Source of the DNA: Neorhizobium galegae bv. officinalis
GTDB taxonomy: Bacteria; Pseudomonadota; Alphaproteobacteria; Rhizobiales; Rhizobiaceae
Direction of reading: 5' to 3'
DNA length: 64,000 bases
Assembly (NCBI GenBank): GCA_000985875.1
Contig: CCRI01000004.1
Span: 124,001-188,000, forward strand
The position numbers and the translations under genes were made by a program. The notes beneath the pieces are model-generated. The model made no database searches, was not told where the DNA came from, and saw only the letters and a list, made by a program, of their open reading frames with translations. Below are positions 8,422 to 16,810 of this stretch, piece after piece; the first letter of the stretch is position 1, and every line of letters starts with the position of its first letter.

Positions 8422-10527
8422 TCACGGCCTCTTCCGAGGAATGATCAGCGCATCCAGGATGCGCACGCCTTTGCCATCGGGCAAGACCGCTACCGGGTTC
8501 AGATCGATGGCCTCGATGTCGTCGCCGTATTGCGCGGCGAATTCGGAGAGCCTGACCAGAAGTTCGGCAAGCGCCTGACGGTCCGCCTTTGGCGCACCGC
8601 GATAGCCTTCCAGCAGCGATGCCAGTTTCGTTTCGCCGATCATTGCGTCGGCGCGGGCGAGGTCGATCGGCAGGAGATCGAAGGCGCTGTCCTTCACCAG
8701 TTCCACCAGCACGCCGCCGATGCCGACGACGAGGCCGAAACCGAAGGGTTCGTGGCGAACGAGACCGACCAGCGCCTCAATGCCGCCCGTCACCATTTCC
8801 TGCACCGAGACGCCGCGCAGATCGGCATCCGGAGCATAGGCGCGGGCGTTTGCCATGATGTTGTCGAAGGCGGCGCGGGCTTCCGCTTCAGAGGCTATGC
8901 CGAGCTTTACGCCGCCGGCTTCGGTCTTGTGCAGGATATCGGGCGACTCGATCTTCATGACCACCGGGAAGCCGAGTCGTCTGGCGGCTTCGGTAGCGGC
9001 ATTGGCGCTGGTGACGAGCTGTTCCCTGGGGACCGGCAGTCCTTCGGCGGCGAGCAGTTGTTTGGCCTCGCGTTCGGTCAAAGCACCGGCAGGGAGATTC
9101 TTCTTTGTCGCGGCCACCTTGTCGGGCCAGGAAACGACCCCGCTCCGAGTGGTCAGGCTGCGAACGGCCGTCAGCGCGCTTTTCGTGCCGCGAAGCACCG
9201 GCACGTTTGAAAGCTTCGCCTCGACATCCGGGTGATGGCCGGAGGAGAGGTTGCTCATGAACACGACCGGCACCTTGCCCGTGGCGGCATAATCGGACAC
9301 TGCTTCGGCAATACCGAGATATTCGGAGGCGCAGAAATCGTCCAGGCCGAGTGGTGCATCCTGCGTTGCGACGATCAGGCCGATCGACGGATCGTCCGCG
9401 AGTGTGTGCAGGACATCGCGATAGATCCCCCCGTCGGCGAAGACGATGCCGGTCGTATCGAGAGGGTTCTGGGGCGTGGCAAAGGGCGGCAGCAGCGTTT
9501 TCACTCGGACTACCGTTTCCGGCTGCAGATCGGGCAGCGAGAGACCAACCTCGTCGGCGATATCGGAAACATGCGCCACGCCGCCGCCGGAGACGCCGAC
9601 GATCGCGACGCCCGGTCTTGCGGGCCGTTGCTTCAGGTTCAGGCAAAGCGTCGCCGTTTCCATGAAGCCGTCCATGTCCGGTACTTCGATGATGCCGACC
9701 CGGCGGAAGAAAGCGCGGTAGGCGTCGTTGCTGCCGGCGAGCGACCCGGTATGGGCGGCCGTCGCCTGGGCGCCGCGTTCCGAGCGGCCGGCGCGGAGGG
9801 CGATTACCGGTTTGTTGGCCGCGTGCATCTTCTCCATCGCGGCCGCCAGTTTTTCCGGTTCGCGGATGGCCTCGATGACGATGCCGACGGCGCTGGTATC
9901 GTCATCCGTTGCGAGGAAATCGAGGTAGTTCGGAATGTCGGTCGCGGCGCTGTTGCCGGAGGAGACGATGTGGCTCAGCCCGAACCGGCCGGTATTACCG
10001 AGCGCGATGGCGCTGGCGCCGGAATGGGAGAGGATCGCGAAGCGGCCTTTTTCAAGATTGGTCGAGAGGCTGGAGGAATAGAGTGCCGCGCCGGAGCCGA
10101 GATTGAAAAGGCCGAGGCAGTTCGGGCCGCAGATCGCCATGCCATAGCGCTCGGCAATCTCGACCAGCTGCCGCTGTCGCTCGCGGCCGGCTTCGTCCAG
10201 TTCGGCGAAGCCTGAAGCCAGCACAACGGCCGCCTTGACGCCGGTGCTTCCGGCTTCTTCGAGGGCTGCGATCACCTTGTCGGCGGCGATGCCGATCACC
10301 GCGACATCGGGTGCATTGGCCAGTGCGGAGAGGGAGGGCGAGGCGGGAAGCCCGAAGATTGTCCTGGCCTTCGGATGCACCGGGATGATCTGTCCCCGAT
10401 AGCCGAAGCGCATCAGGTTCTTCATCACGTAGCTGGAGGAGGCGTCGGCGCGCTCGGTGGCGCCGACAACTGCAATGGAGCGCGGCGCCATGAGGGCCTG
10501 CATCGCCTCAGGCGTGTTGGCCGTCAT
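8422..10527 (-). CDS. ADP-forming acyl-CoA synthetase (acetate-CoA ligase family, fused alpha-beta)
   Basis: 701 aa. An N-terminal CoA-binding Rossmann domain (SIAVVGATER, 17-26), two ligase-CoA domains with the phospho-accepting histidine in AAHTGSLAGS (His259), and a C-terminal ATP-grasp domain from about 481 (LTEREAKQLLAAEG) make up the complete fused NDP-forming synthetase. The family interconverts acyl-CoA + ADP + Pi with acid + ATP + CoA and so recovers ATP from an acyl-CoA; in archaea it works together with 2-oxoacid oxidoreductases. It is followed 10 bp later by an enoyl-CoA hydratase gene upstream on the same strand, and both face the oxidoreductase operon. The substrate is not readable; an aryl- or branched-chain acyl-CoA is inferred. 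Confidence 0.88.
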   Translation of the reverse strand: MTANTPEAMQALMAPRSIAVVGATERADASSSYVMKNLMRFGYRGQIIPVHPKARTIFGLPASPSLSALANAPDVAVIGIAADKVIAALEEAGSTGVKAAVVLASGFAELDEAGRERQRQLVEIAERYGMAICGPNCLGLFNLGSGAALYSSSLSTNLEKGRFAILSHSGASAIALGNTGRFGLSHIVSSGNSAATDIPNYLDFLATDDDTSAVGIVIEAIREPEKLAAAMEKMHAANKPVIALRAGRSERGAQATAAHTGSLAGSNDAYRAFFRRVGIIEVPDMDGFMETATLCLNLKQRPARPGVAIVGVSGGGVAHVSDIADEVGLSLPDLQPETVVRVKTLLPPFATPQNPLDTTGIVFADGGIYRDVLHTLADDPSIGLIVATQDAPLGLDDFCASEYLGIAEAVSDYAATGKVPVVFMSNLSSGHHPDVEAKLSNVPVLRGTKSALTAVRSLTTRSGVVSWPDKVAATKKNLPAGALTEREAKQLLAAEGLPVPREQLVTSANAATEAARRLGFPVVMKIESPDILHKTEAGGVKLGIASEAEARAAFDNIMANARAYAPDADLRGVSVQEMVTGGIEALVGLVRHEPFGFGLVVGIGGVLVELVKDSAFDLLPIDLARADAMIGETKLASLLEGYRGAPKADRQALAELLVRLSEFAAQYGDDIEAIDLNPVAVLPDGKGVRILDALIIPRKRP

Positions 10528-10537
10528 GGCCGGGGCC

Positions 10538-11362
10538 TCAGTCGAGGCCCTTGAACGGATCGTCGCGGAAGGCGAGGTATTCCTTCAGCGACATCTTTGC
10601 GAGGTTCGCCATCCATTCGCGGCCCTGTCTGGTGACGTGAAGAGCGGCAATCGCCTCGATATTGTACTGGAAGGACGGCAGGAGGCCGGCAACCATCTGC
10701 TGGTTGTTGATCGAGGCCTTGGTGTATCTGAGCGCCGGAACCGGCATGCGGGCCAGCTTGCGGGCGAGGTTCTCGGTCTTTTCCTTGAGCTGGTCGGCTG
10801 GCACCACCTTGTTGATCAGGTGCATGCGCAGCGCCTCCTCTGCATCCACCATGTCGCCGGTGAACATCAGCCAACGCACGTCGCGGGTGGCGAGCAGCCA
10901 GGGCATCATCAGCGCCGGCGGGCCGGAATTGTGGCGCACTTCCGGTTCGCCGAACTTGGCGTTGTCGGCGGCAATCGCCAGATCGCAGCACATCATCAGC
11001 TCGAGGGCGCCGGCAAGAGCGTAACCGTTGACTGACGCAATGACCGGGATCGGGGCGCGCCAGATGTTGAGCAGCGCCTCGGCATTTTCCGACATGTCCT
11101 CGCGCCAGAAATCGATGTCGACATCGAAATCGCCGCCCTGCAGGTCGTAACCGGAGGAGAAGGCGCGCCCGGTGCCGGTGATGACCAGTGCGTTGACGTC
11201 CGGATCGGCGACGGCTGCGGCGACTGCCGCGTCGATCTCGCGGATCACCGTCTTGTTCATCGCATTCATTTTGTCGGGGCGATTGATGGTGATCGTCGCG
11301 AACTTGTCGGTCAAATCCTTCTCGTAAAGGATCGTCTCGTAGCCGTTCATTTGCTGGTTCAT
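10538..11362 (-). CDS. Enoyl-CoA hydratase/isomerase family protein
   Basis: 274-aa crotonase fold. Seen are ATITINRPDKMNAMN near the N-terminus, the oxyanion-hole segment SSGYDLQGG, and NGYALAGALELMMCCDLAIA around residues 108-130 that builds the CoA pocket. Catalysis probably uses the glutamates following AKFGEPE. The start at 11362 has AAGGGGAA upstream. It is the upstream partner of the acyl-CoA synthetase (10-bp gap) and lies 24 bp from psuG, so the minus-strand genes psuK-psuG-hydratase-synthetase may form one run. The family covers hydratases, isomerases and dehalogenases, so the reaction is uncertain; a step on an unsaturated acyl-CoA is likely. Confidence 0.85.
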   Translation of the reverse strand: MNQQMNGYETILYEKDLTDKFATITINRPDKMNAMNKTVIREIDAAVAAAVADPDVNALVITGTGRAFSSGYDLQGGDFDVDIDFWREDMSENAEALLNIWRAPIPVIASVNGYALAGALELMMCCDLAIAADNAKFGEPEVRHNSGPPALMMPWLLATRDVRWLMFTGDMVDAEEALRMHLINKVVPADQLKEKTENLARKLARMPVPALRYTKASINNQQMVAGLLPSFQYNIEAIAALHVTRQGREWMANLAKMSLKEYLAFRDDPFKGLD

Positions 11363-11385
11363 GGGCAGTTCCCCTTGTTCTTGAA

Positions 11386-12315
11386 CTATTTGCCGGCCTT
11401 CTTCAGCGCTGCATAGGCGACGGCCATCTTCGCGGCGAGCCGCGCATTGTTCTTCACCAGCTCGATATTGGCCTTCAGGCTCTCGCCCTTGGACAGTTCG
11501 TTGATGCGGGCGAGCAGGAAGGGCGTCAGCTCCTTGCGGCCGATGCCGCGCTCATCCGCCTCGCGCACGGCGTCGTTGATGGTGCCGTCGATGAATTCCG
11601 GTGTCAGCGCTGCCGCTTCCGGGATCGGGTTGGCGATCATCAGGCCGGTGCCGGTGCCGAGCTGGTGGTGCAGATACATGGCCCTGGCGATCTCTTCCGG
11701 CGTATCGAGCCGGTGATCGGCCTTGAAGCCGCTCTTTCGGGTGAAGAAGGCAGGGAAGTCGTCGGTGCCGTAGGCGATGACGGGCACGCGCTGGGTTTCG
11801 AGATATTCCAGCGTCTTGGCGATATCGAGGATCGACTTGACGCCGGCGCAGACGACGGCGGTCTTGGTGCGGCCGAGCTCGGTCAGGTCGGCGGAGATGT
11901 CGAACGTCTGTTCGGCGCCGCGATGCACGCCGCCGACGCCGCCGGTGGCGAAAATGTCGATGCCGGCGAGATCGGCCATCAGCATGGTGGCGGAAACCGT
12001 GGTGCCGGCGGACTGGCCGCGCACCATGGCAACGGCGAGGTCGCGGCCGGAGGCTTTTACGACGCCCTTGGCCTGGGCCAGCGCTTCCAGTTCACTGTGT
12101 TCGAGGCCGACGCGCAGCTCGCCATTGACGACGGCGATGGTGGCCGGGATCGCGCCGTTTTCGCGGATCACCGCCTCGACGCCGAGCGCGGTTTCGAGGT
12201 TCGCCGGGTACGGCATGCCGTGGGTGATGATGGTCGATTCCAGCGCCACGACCGGGCCGCCGGATGCGAGCGTCTCGGCCACTTCACGGCTCAGCTTCGG
12301 TTTGATGAGGGCCAT
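11386..12315 (-). CDS. psuG: Pseudouridine-5'-phosphate glycosidase
   Basis: 309 aa, full family length. Conserved blocks include ALESTIITHGMPYP (about 24-37), TVSATMLMA and FATGGVGGVHRG, typical of PsuG, which reversibly splits pseudouridine 5'-phosphate into uracil and ribose 5-phosphate through a lysine-bound open-chain ribose. It lies 36 bp downstream of a PfkB-family kinase gene of psuK type, so the pair gives the two-step breakdown of pseudouridine released from RNA turnover. No pseudouridine transporter gene is adjacent. Cytoplasmic. Confidence 0.95.
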   Translation of the reverse strand: MALIKPKLSREVAETLASGGPVVALESTIITHGMPYPANLETALGVEAVIRENGAIPATIAVVNGELRVGLEHSELEALAQAKGVVKASGRDLAVAMVRGQSAGTTVSATMLMADLAGIDIFATGGVGGVHRGAEQTFDISADLTELGRTKTAVVCAGVKSILDIAKTLEYLETQRVPVIAYGTDDFPAFFTRKSGFKADHRLDTPEEIARAMYLHHQLGTGTGLMIANPIPEAAALTPEFIDGTINDAVREADERGIGRKELTPFLLARINELSKGESLKANIELVKNNARLAAKMAVAYAALKKAGK

Positions 12316-12351
12316 TTTTGTATTCCTTGGATCGTTTTCGGCGACTGAGGC

Positions 12352-13461
12352 TCAGCCGGCCAGTCGGTGCATATTGGCTTCCAGGAAGCGTTCGGACAAT
12401 TCCGTATGGACGCTTGCGGTGCTTTCGGTGGTCAGCGTGCCGAGCAGCGCGCCGGTGCGGGCCGCAGTGTAGGTGTCTTCGCCATGCAGGATCCGGTGCA
12501 GCGTGCCGGCGATCATCGCGTCGCCCGCGCCTGTGATGTCGATCGGCCGGGCATGCACGGCCGGGAAGGTGCGGGCGCCTTCGGTGCCGGCGACTGCGAT
12601 GCCGCGCGGGCCCATGGTCACGACCGCCTCGCGCGCGCCGGCCGCCTGAAGCGCAAGTGCCGCCTCTTTGGCGTCGTCGATCGTTTCGTGCGCCTTGCGT
12701 CCGAGGACCGCGTTTGCCTCGTCGATGTTCATGAACAGCAGGTCGACGCCGGTGAGATCCCTTGGCAGGCGAGCCGCCTTGGGCGTCGAGACCGCGTCGA
12801 TCGCCAGCCTAAAGCGGGCGCCCTGACGCTTGGCGATCAGGGCAGCCAGGGTTTCGGCCGGCAGGTTGCAGTCGGAAAAAACCCAGCTTGCGGCGGCGAG
12901 ATGCGGCCAGATGCGCTCGATATGGTTCGGCAGCAGCAGGTCGAAAATGCTCATGTCGGCAATGCCGAGCACGAGGTCGCCCTTGGTGTCGAGGATGGCG
13001 GCATATTCGGCCGTCGGGCGCTCGGTGGTGGTGATGATCTGGCTGACATCGATGCCGCGGTCGCGCATGTGTTTCAGCACCGCCCGCCCGCCTTCGTCGT
13101 CACCGACGATCGAGACGAAACTGGTCGTGGTGCCGAGAAGCGCCAGGTTTTCCGCGACGTTGCGGGCGACGCCGCCGAGGCTGCGCACGCCGTCGACCGG
13201 GTTGGAGGTCTCGAAGACGAACTCCTGCTTGGCGCGGTACTTGCGGTCGAGCACAGCGCCGCCGATGCAGACGGCGCGGGTTTCGGCCGGCATCACGTAA
13301 CCGCGGCCGAGGATGTAGCCCTTCTGCATCAACTGCACGATATGGGCGGCGACCGTCGAGCGCGCCAGCCCGAGCATGGTGGCGATCTCCTGCTGACCCG
13401 CGAACGGGTTGTCCTTGATGATTGCCAGGACGGCCGCTTCCTGTGGCGCAAGGTCATCCAT
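12352..13461 (-). CDS. psuK: PfkB-family pseudouridine kinase with N-terminal winged helix
   Basis: 369 aa. Residues about 5-60 form a MarR/Lrp-like winged helix (IATMLGLARSTVAAHIVQL region) fused to a ribokinase-fold domain with GGAVLD near 71 and the PfkB signature DITGAGDAM near 308-318 that holds the catalytic aspartate. Next to psuG it is best read as pseudouridine kinase. The DNA-binding part suggests that the kinase also senses substrate and regulates its own operon, as with other HTH-PfkB proteins. The start at 13461 was chosen because the winged helix begins there; the upstream extension is unlike the family. An inverted repeat in the divergent promoter region (13527-13550) is a candidate target. 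Confidence 0.9.
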   Translation of the reverse strand: MDDLAPQEAAVLAIIKDNPFAGQQEIATMLGLARSTVAAHIVQLMQKGYILGRGYVMPAETRAVCIGGAVLDRKYRAKQEFVFETSNPVDGVRSLGGVARNVAENLALLGTTTSFVSIVGDDEGGRAVLKHMRDRGIDVSQIITTTERPTAEYAAILDTKGDLVLGIADMSIFDLLLPNHIERIWPHLAAASWVFSDCNLPAETLAALIAKRQGARFRLAIDAVSTPKAARLPRDLTGVDLLFMNIDEANAVLGRKAHETIDDAKEAALALQAAGAREAVVTMGPRGIAVAGTEGARTFPAVHARPIDITGAGDAMIAGTLHRILHGEDTYTAARTGALLGTLTTESTASVHTELSERFLEANMHRLAG

Positions 13462-13526
13462 GTTCAGTCGATCGTCCTTGAGGCGAGAACCACGTTGCAA
13501 CTTCGTTAATTTTGATATGGACAACA

Positions 13527-13550
13527 ACAGATGTTTTTGTCAACATCTGT
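13527..13550. promoter_or_regulatory. Candidate operator in psuK/dioxygenase divergent promoter
   Basis: Perfect dyad ACAGATGTT-N6-AACATCTGT in the AT-rich space between psuK and the dioxygenase gene. A further partial copy (TTTGTCAGATG) follows at 13550-13560, giving TTTGTCA repeats 14 bp apart. A DNA-binding psuK product or another regulator could act here on both operons. The assignment is inferred from position. Confidence 0.5.
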
Positions 13551-13576
13551 TTGTCAGATGTGAATTGGAGGAAGGC

Positions 13577-14551
13577 ATGTCCTTAACGAACGCCAATCCT
13601 GCGTCATCCCATGGTGCCGTTTCCGGCATTCCGGTGATCGATGTCGGCCCCTTCATCCGCAACGAGTCAGGCGCTGCGGCCGTCGTCAAAACCATCGAGA
13701 CGGCCTGCCGCGATACCGGTTTCTTTCTCGTCACCGGCCATGGCGTTTCGCCGGAGGTGACGTCCAGGCTCTACAATCTCGCTCGCGCCTTCTTCGATTA
13801 TCCGCAGGACTGGAAGAAAACCCAGGGCCGCGGTGCCGGCGTTCTGGGCGGCGTCGCCTTTTCGCCGATCGCCGAGGAGGCGCTTGCCGCGACGCTTGGG
13901 ATCAAGACCCCGGGCGATTACAAGGAAAGCCTCAACTTCGGCCAGAACCTTCCTGGCGATACCTGGCCGGACAGACCGGATGGTCTGGAACAGGCGTTCC
14001 GCGATTATTTCAAGGAAATGGAAATCCTCGCCAAGCATATGCGCCGCATTTTCTGCCAGGCGATCGGACTCGATCAGGACTATTTCGAGCCCTCCTTCGA
14101 AAACCATCTCTCGGCGCTGCGCGTCATCAATTATCCGGAGCAGGAGGAATCGCCGCTGCCGGGCCAGATGCGCGCCGGCGTCCATACCGACTACGGCTTC
14201 ATGACGATCCTGCGTTCGGAGGCTTCGGCCGGCGGGCTGCAGGTGCGCAACCGCAATGGCGACTGGCTGGACGCGCCGTCGATCGAAGGCGCCTACGTGA
14301 TCAACATCGCCGACGCCTTCATGCGCTGGACGAACGATGAATGGGTCTCGACGCCGCACCGCGTCGCCAATCCGCCGACCGGGTTCAAGGGCACCGCCCG
14401 CCGTCAGTCGATCCCGTTCTTCCTCAATCCGTCCAAGGATACGGTGATCGAGTGCCTGGCCCCATTCGTAAAGGGCGGGGCGAAATATGAGCCGATCACC
14501 TATGGCGATTATATCGACCTGAAGACCAGGCAGGCTTTTTCGAAAGGCTGA
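13577..14551 (+). CDS. Isopenicillin-N-synthase-like 2-oxoglutarate/Fe(II) dioxygenase
   Basis: 324-aa member of the DIOX_N/2OG-FeII_Oxy family. IPVIDVGPF near the N-terminus, the iron ligands HTD (about 204-206) and His in TPHRV (about 260), and the 2-oxoglutarate-binding R-x-S (RRQS, near 274) are all present, so it should be active. The start at 13577 follows a strong GGAGGAAGG. It heads a plus-strand operon with a polyamine-type ABC importer, which suggests that it hydroxylates or oxidatively cleaves the imported compound or one derived from it. Bacterial homologues act on varied small molecules, including amino-acid and ethylene-forming substrates, so the substrate is unknown. Confidence 0.85.
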   Translation: MSLTNANPASSHGAVSGIPVIDVGPFIRNESGAAAVVKTIETACRDTGFFLVTGHGVSPEVTSRLYNLARAFFDYPQDWKKTQGRGAGVLGGVAFSPIAEEALAATLGIKTPGDYKESLNFGQNLPGDTWPDRPDGLEQAFRDYFKEMEILAKHMRRIFCQAIGLDQDYFEPSFENHLSALRVINYPEQEESPLPGQMRAGVHTDYGFMTILRSEASAGGLQVRNRNGDWLDAPSIEGAYVINIADAFMRWTNDEWVSTPHRVANPPTGFKGTARRQSIPFFLNPSKDTVIECLAPFVKGGAKYEPITYGDYIDLKTRQAFSKG

Positions 14552-14639
14552 TGACCGACTAAACTCGACTGAACCCGTGCGCAGAAGCGGAGAACCGCCG
14601 GCACATATCGATCAAAGATCGCAACAAGGGGAACTGGAC

Positions 14640-15677
14640 ATGATGGATTTGACAAGGCGGCAAACGCTTGCCGGAATGAGTGCACTCGCTGCGGCCGGCC
14701 TTTTCGGCCTTCCGGCGCGGGCTCAAGCGAAAACGCTGGTCGTGCCGACGCTCGGCGGCGTGTGGGAACAGTACTGGCGCTCGACCGTCGGACCCGCCTT
14801 CACCAAAAAGACCGGTGCGGCCGTGACGCTCGACGTCGGCAACGGCCGGGTGTGGGGCGCGAACCTACGGGCGGCGGGCACCGCCAAGCCGCCCTATTCG
14901 ATCGTGATGACCAACGAAGTCTTCGCGTCCGGTCTGCGCAAGGAGGGCTTTTTCGAGAAGCTCGATCTCACCAAGCTCTCGAACTACAACGATCTCTATC
15001 CGCTCGCCAAGAAGACCGACGGCTGGGGCGCGATCGGCGCCGTTTCGCCGATCGGCATCGGCTACCGCACGGACCTTGTGAAGACCAAGCCGAAGTCCTG
15101 GAAGGATCTCTGGAACAACCCGGAATTCAAGGGCAAGATCGGCCTGTACAACTTCGCCAACAGCGCCGGCAAGATGGAACTGTTGCTGTTTTCGAAGATC
15201 TTCGGCAAGGACCAGTATGACGTCGATGCTGGTTTCGCAGCACTTCAGAAGCTCGGCTCGGTGATCCAGGTGGACTTCAACATGTCGACCGGTCTTGCTT
15301 CGGGCGAAATCGTTGTCGCGCCCTTCGACTTCGGTGAAATCGCCCGCCTGCGCCGCCAGGGCCTGCCCGTCGACTGTATCATCCCCGAAGAAGGGATGTT
15401 CATGTTCGACCAGACCATCAACATCCTCGCCAACGCGCCGGAAAAGGAACTGGCCTACCAGTACGCCAACTTCCTGCTGTCGCCGGAAGTGCAGGGGATG
15501 ATGATGAAGGAGTTCTTCATCTCGCCGACCAATTCCAAGGTGGTCGTACCCGCCGATCTCAAGGCCGACGTGCCGGTTTCCGGGGCGGACATGGAGAAAA
15601 TCCTCACCTGGGACTGGAACTTCGTCAACGAGAAGCAGGGCGAGCTCGCCGAACGCTGGGCGAAAACCGTCAAGTGA
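14640..15677 (+). CDS. ABC transporter substrate-binding protein, PotD/spermidine-putrescine type
   Basis: 345 aa. The N-terminus carries a twin-arginine-like signal (LTRRQTLAGM, then a hydrophobic stretch and PARAQA), so it is probably exported folded to the periplasm. The body fits the bacterial extracellular solute-binding family 1/PotD group. The start at 14640 is preceded by AAGGGGAA; a second ATG follows directly at 14643. It lies 88 bp behind the dioxygenase gene and ahead of the ATPase and two permeases of the same importer. A strong terminator-like hairpin after its stop could let it be made in excess over the membrane parts, which is usual for such systems. The ligand is not determined. 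Confidence 0.88.
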   Translation: MMDLTRRQTLAGMSALAAAGLFGLPARAQAKTLVVPTLGGVWEQYWRSTVGPAFTKKTGAAVTLDVGNGRVWGANLRAAGTAKPPYSIVMTNEVFASGLRKEGFFEKLDLTKLSNYNDLYPLAKKTDGWGAIGAVSPIGIGYRTDLVKTKPKSWKDLWNNPEFKGKIGLYNFANSAGKMELLLFSKIFGKDQYDVDAGFAALQKLGSVIQVDFNMSTGLASGEIVVAPFDFGEIARLRRQGLPVDCIIPEEGMFMFDQTINILANAPEKELAYQYANFLLSPEVQGMMMKEFFISPTNSKVVVPADLKADVPVSGADMEKILTWDWNFVNEKQGELAERWAKTVK

Positions 15678-15690
15678 TTTCCCCAACTGC

Positions 15691-15731
15691 GATCATGGCC
15701 TGCCATGAGGGCAGGCCATGATCGGCTTTTT
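15691..15731 (+). terminator. Intra-operon terminator/attenuator hairpin
   Basis: A perfect 14-bp stem (GATCATGGCCTGCC, loop ATGAG, complementary arm ending 15723) is followed by GGC and five T. It looks like a Rho-independent terminator, yet sits inside the importer operon between the binding-protein gene and the ATPase gene. It probably gives partial termination and 3'-end stabilisation, raising binding protein over permease. Confidence 0.8.
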
Positions 15732-15766
15732 CGGGGTCCGGCTCTTCAAATGGAAAGTGGAATTTC

Positions 15767-16810
15767 ATGACAGAGGTTAGCATCGAAAAGCTGACCAAGG
15801 ACTACGGGCAGGGGCCCGCGGTCAACAGCATTTCGGTCAAGATAGCGGAGGGCGAGTTCATCTCGCTGCTCGGACCATCCGGCTGCGGCAAGACGACGAC
15901 GCTGAAGATGATCGCCGGCTTCGAGGATGCGACGCAAGGGGCGATCCGCTTCGACGGCCGCGACGTCGTGCACGTGCCGGTCGAAAAGCGCGATATCGGC
16001 ATGGTCTTCCAGAACTATGCGCTGTTTCCGCATATGACGGTCGAAAAGAACCTCGCCTTCGGGCTGGAGATGCGCAAAACGCCCAAGGACGAGATCCGCA
16101 CCCGCATCGCCAAGGTGCTGGATATGGTGCAGCTCACGGGTTATTCCGAGCGTTATCCACGCCAGCTCTCCGGCGGCCAGCAGCAGCGCGTGGCGCTTGC
16201 CCGCGCTTTGGTCATCGAGCCGAAGATCCTGTTGCTCGACGAGCCGCTCGCCAATCTCGACGCCAAGCTGCGTGAGGAGATGCGGGTCTTCATCCGCGAC
16301 CTGCAGCGCCGCGTCGGCATCACCACGGTCTACGTCACCCACGACCAAGCCGAGGCGATGACCATGTCCGACCGGGTCGTGGTGATGTTCGGCGGCCGCA
16401 TCGCCCAGATCGGCACGCCCTCCGACATCTACGAGCGGCCGGCCAATCTGGAAGTCGCCGAGTTCGTCGGACAGGTGAACATCATCCGCGGCAAGGTCGG
16501 CAATCGCGTCGTTTCGACCGCCTTCGGCGACGTGCCGGTCAGCGGAGAGTTTGCCGATGGCGCCGAGCTGATGCTGGCTCTGCGGCCGGAAGCGGTCGAG
16601 CTCCTGCCGATCAGCTCGGGTGCGACAGGTGCGCCGGCCAAGGTTCTCTCCAGCTACTATTCCGGCAGTCTCGTCGATTACCGCCTGGAGCTTGCGGGCG
16701 GCGCCGTCGTCAACGTCCAGACTTTTCCGCGCACGCGGTTTGCGGATGGCGAACAGGTCCTGGTGCATGCGCCGGCCGATCGGTTCTGGCCGCTAGGGAC
16801 CGTGGCATGA
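15767..16810 (+). CDS. ABC transporter ATP-binding protein, PotA type
   Basis: 347-aa ATPase with Walker A GPSGCGKTTT (36-45), Q-loop FQNYALFPH (81-89), signature LSGGQQQ (134-140), Walker B ILLLDEP (154-160) and the switch histidine in VTHDQAEA, followed by a C-terminal TOBE domain used for regulation. All catalytic residues are present. It energises import by the following two permeases; its last four bases overlap the next gene's start (ATGA). Sequence alone cannot separate polyamine, iron or 2-aminoethylphosphonate-type systems, but the PotA/PotBC layout favours a polyamine-like cation. Confidence 0.92.
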   Translation: MTEVSIEKLTKDYGQGPAVNSISVKIAEGEFISLLGPSGCGKTTTLKMIAGFEDATQGAIRFDGRDVVHVPVEKRDIGMVFQNYALFPHMTVEKNLAFGLEMRKTPKDEIRTRIAKVLDMVQLTGYSERYPRQLSGGQQQRVALARALVIEPKILLLDEPLANLDAKLREEMRVFIRDLQRRVGITTVYVTHDQAEAMTMSDRVVVMFGGRIAQIGTPSDIYERPANLEVAEFVGQVNIIRGKVGNRVVSTAFGDVPVSGEFADGAELMLALRPEAVELLPISSGATGAPAKVLSSYYSGSLVDYRLELAGGAVVNVQTFPRTRFADGEQVLVHAPADRFWPLGTVA

